From: Bifidobacteriaceae bacterium
Lineage (GTDB): Bacteria > Actinomycetota > Actinomycetes > Actinomycetales > WQXJ01
Direction: 5' to 3'
DNA length: 17,956 nucleotides
Assembly (NCBI GenBank): GCA_031265345.1
Contig: JAISCU010000466.1
Location: forward strand, 1-17,956
In this document: piece by piece, positions 16,341 through 17,956 of the stretch
Layout: every line of letters begins with the position of its first letter
Numbering within the stretch: position 1 is the first letter of the stretch
Made by a program: the position numbers and the translations under genes
Notes under the pieces: generated by a model
What the model saw: only the letters and a program-made list of their open reading frames with translations
What the model was told of the DNA's origin: nothing
Databases searched by the model: none

Positions 16341-16550
16341 TCACTCAGCCGCTGGGGCCTTGGCCGCGATCCGGGCTTTGGCGCCGTCCAGCCACTCCTG
16401 GCACCGTGCCGCCAGGGCCTCGCCGCGCTCCCACAGCGCCAACGCCTCTTCGAGGGTCTGCGACCCGGCCTCGAGCTCTTGGACCACCTGGACCAGTTCG
16501 GCCCGCGCCTGCTCGTAGGTCAGGTCTTCGACTGGCACCGGCACGCTCAT
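16341..16550 (-). CDS. xseB: Exodeoxyribonuclease VII small subunit
   Basis: A 69-aa protein matching XseB in size and pattern: [20 protein letters not shown] (10-29), [15 protein letters not shown] (32-46), then a basic helix to the C-terminus. It forms a two-helix coiled coil and binds in several copies to XseA to make the ssDNA exonuclease that produces short oligonucleotides. It follows xseA on the same strand, but 64 bp away and behind a strong hairpin. ATG 16550 sits 6 bases after TAGGGT, so it probably has its own leaderless promoter. Confidence 0.95.
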   Translation of the reverse strand: MSVPVPVEDLTYEQARAELVQVVQELEAGSQTLEEALALWERGEALAARCQEWLDGAKARIAAKAPAAE

Positions 16551-16556
16551 GCTCCA

Positions 16557-16562
16557 ACCCTA
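16557..16562 (-). promoter_or_regulatory. Candidate -10 element of a leaderless promoter for xseB
   Basis: TAGGGT on the minus strand, then tggagc and the ATG at 16550. The GGAG is only one base from the ATG, too close to act as a Shine-Dalgarno. The hexamer is identical to that before the DsbA-like gene. Confidence 0.5.
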
Positions 16563-16573
16563 GCCGAGCGTCC

Positions 16574-16612
16574 AGGAACACGGGTTGGCGTCTGACGCTA
16601 ACCCGTGTTCCT
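16574..16612 (-). terminator. Hairpin between xseA and xseB
   Basis: Arms 16574-16591 and 16595-16612 pair over 18 positions, all Watson-Crick except one G-T position (16587/16599), with a 3-base loop. It starts 2 bp after the xseA stop. No T-run follows on the minus strand. It probably ends or attenuates the xseA transcript, with xseB restarted from its own promoter. Confidence 0.7.
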
Positions 16613-16614
16613 TC

Positions 16615-17808
16615 TCACAGGGGCGCCGCCTCGGCTCCGAACGCGCCTCCCGCCACGCGCACGCGCAGCTTGTCCCCGGCCGCCACCTGGCCGGGCTCGG
16701 TCACCAGCGCGCCCGCCTTGGTCACCACGGCGTAGCCGCGTTCCAGCGTGGCCTGCGGCGACAGCGCCACCAGCCGCCCGTTCAGGGTCTGCAGGGACGC
16801 CTCGGACAGACTCAACCGTTGCCCGATGCCGCGCCGCGAGTCCGCCACCAAGCTCATCACCTCGGCCGCCCGGTTGGCGATCATCCAAGTCGGGTCCTTC
16901 AGCGCGGGGCGCGAGCGGAACACCGCCAACGCCTCCCGCTCGTGGTCTACCCGGGCGGCGATGGTGCGCCGGAGCCGGGCGGCGGCATCGTCCATCAAAG
17001 CCGATTCGTCGGCCAGGTCCGGGACGATCCGCTTCCCGGCGTCCGTCGGCGTGGCGGCGCGGAAGTCCGCCACCAGGTCCAAGATTGGCGAATCGGGCTC
17101 GTGTCCAATGGCGCTCACCACCGGGGTGGCGGCCGCTGCCACTGCCCTGACCAGGGACTCGTCGGAGAACGGCAGCAGGTCCTCGAGCGAACCGCCGCCG
17201 CGGGCTATCACGATCACTTCGACGGCCGGGTCGGCGTCCAGCTCACTCAACGCGGCCATGACTTGCGCGGCGGCGGTCGGGCCCTGGACGGCGGTGTTGC
17301 GGACGGCGAAGCGGACCGCGGGCCAACGGCGGCCCGCGACCTCCACCACGTCGTGCTCGGCTTTGGAGTCGCGGCCGCAGATCAGGCCGATCAGCCCCGG
17401 CGCGAACGGGAGCGGACGCTTGCGGGCGGACGCGAACAGCCCTTCGGCGGCCAGTTTCCGTTTGAGCTGCTCCAACTGGGCCAGAAGCTGCCCCTCGCCG
17501 GCCAGCCGGACCTCGCGGACCTTGAAGGACAGGCGCCCCTGCTTGGTCCAGAACTCGAATTTGCCGTTGACCACCGCCCTGGAGCCCTCGCGCAGGTCCA
17601 GGCCGATCAGCGCCGAAGCGGGGATCGAGATGTCGATCGAGACGTTCTGGTCCACGTCCCGCAGCACGCCGAAAGCCATCGAGGCGCGGCGGTTGAACTG
17701 GACCACCTGGCCCTCCAGCCAGACCGCGCCGAGCTTCGCCACATAGCCTCTGACCAGTTCGGACACGCGGGAGACTGGCCATGGTGCGTCCGGCGACGAA
17801 TCGTTCAT
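16615..17808 (-). CDS. xseA: Exodeoxyribonuclease VII large subunit
   Basis: A 397-aa catalytic subunit of exonuclease VII, which degrades single-stranded DNA from both ends. An N-terminal OB-fold (about 10-105: VSRVSELVRGYV, then VWLEGQVVQF) binds DNA. The catalytic core follows, with IGLICGRDSKAEHDV at 140-154, RGGGSLEDLLPF at 203-214, and GHEPDSPILDLVADFRAATPTDA at 235-257. A helical segment and a short C-terminal beta region (LERGYAVVTKAG) complete it. At just under 400 aa it is near the short end of the family, as usual in actinobacteria. The start is ATG 17808, with GGGAGG about 8 bases upstream; the overlapping GAGGATTGAGCG also resembles the leaderless-start pattern. It contains one exact 12-mer copy. 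Confidence 0.96.
   Translation of the reverse strand: MNDSSPDAPWPVSRVSELVRGYVAKLGAVWLEGQVVQFNRRASMAFGVLRDVDQNVSIDISIPASALIGLDLREGSRAVVNGKFEFWTKQGRLSFKVREVRLAGEGQLLAQLEQLKRKLAAEGLFASARKRPLPFAPGLIGLICGRDSKAEHDVVEVAGRRWPAVRFAVRNTAVQGPTAAAQVMAALSELDADPAVEVIVIARGGGSLEDLLPFSDESLVRAVAAAATPVVSAIGHEPDSPILDLVADFRAATPTDAGKRIVPDLADESALMDDAAARLRRTIAARVDHEREALAVFRSRPALKDPTWMIANRAAEVMSLVADSRRGIGQRLSLSEASLQTLNGRLVALSPQATLERGYAVVTKAGALVTEPGQVAAGDKLRVRVAGGAFGAEAAPL
16983..16994 (-). repeat. 12-mer motif TGGACGATGCCG, copy 7 (inside xseA)
   Basis: Exact copy on the coding strand of xseA, encoding Met-Asp-Asp-Ala (residues 272-275) in the variable helical part after the catalytic core. No exact partner in the opposite orientation is nearby. 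Confidence 0.85.
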
Positions 17809-17901
17809 CGCTCAATCCTCCCAAACCGCGGGTGCACCCGGCGCCGAGCGCCCGGTCCGCCCCGTTCACCATGCCGCCCTGGAACCGTTGCCGGAGACCC
17901 A

Positions 17902-17936
17902 GAACCATAGTTGGGGACAGTCCCCAACTATGGTTC
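17902..17936. repeat. Perfect 35-bp inverted repeat
   Basis: Arms 17902-17918 and 17920-17936 are perfect 17-bp reverse complements around a single central A. The centre is GGGGACAGTCCCC. It lies 94 bp upstream of the xseA start in noncoding DNA. There is no T-run on the right side within the window. It may be a factor-assisted bidirectional terminator for a gene beyond the window, or a REP-like dispersed palindrome. Confidence 0.8.
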
Positions 17937-17956
17937 GGCGGACCGTCGCTTCGCGT

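Overview
The window is high-GC DNA with many GTG starts, genes packed with 4-bp start/stop overlaps, and proteins of actinobacterial type. I read it as chromosomal DNA of an actinobacterium; the sequence alone does not fix the genus. Several genes match, in content and relative order, the Mycobacterium tuberculosis Rv1085c-Rv1108c neighbourhood: a hemolysin III/PAQR protein divergent from a Z-prenyl diphosphate synthase, then fumC, then xseB and xseA. That suggests a conserved core backbone with accessory modules inserted between fumC and xseB.

Layout. 1-160: a 31-bp tandem repeat. 222-893 (-): hemolysin III-family membrane protein with a palindromic operator candidate upstream. 1169-1930 (+): Z-isoprenyl diphosphate synthase. 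1972-3360 (-): class II fumarase, divergent from 3544-4482 (+), a membrane-anchored DsbA-like thiol oxidoreductase. 4517-5058 (-): RelE/ParE toxin and Phd/YefM antitoxin with an overlapping palindrome. 5210-5686 (+): methylglyoxal synthase. 5814-8542 (+): a tight operon of membrane protein, HTH_34-type regulator, ABC ATPase and ABC-2 permease, followed by a PH-domain membrane protein (8593-9222). 9271-15942 (-): an oligopeptide importer made of an OppA lipoprotein, an enlarged DppB permease (511 aa), and one 1026-aa polypeptide that fuses a DppC permease to both DppD and DppF ATPases. 16341-17808 (-): exonuclease VII small and large subunits. A perfect 35-bp hairpin lies at 17902-17936.

How the genes work together. 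The peptide importer is complete with only three proteins instead of the usual five. Two strong hairpins between oppA and dppB, and a separate promoter-like hexamer before dppB, suggest the binding protein is expressed apart from the membrane complex. The regulator in the 5.8-8.5 kb operon probably controls that operon and its exporter.

Two signals are not explained by gene content. First, the 12-mer TGGACGATGCCG occurs seven times exactly, on both strands, in coding and noncoding DNA, including convergent pairs that bracket both linkers of the transporter fusion. Second, many genes have a -10-like hexamer (TAGRGT or similar) ending 6-7 bases before the start codon with no Shine-Dalgarno, as expected for leaderless mRNAs; three of them share the string TTGAGCG directly upstream of the start.
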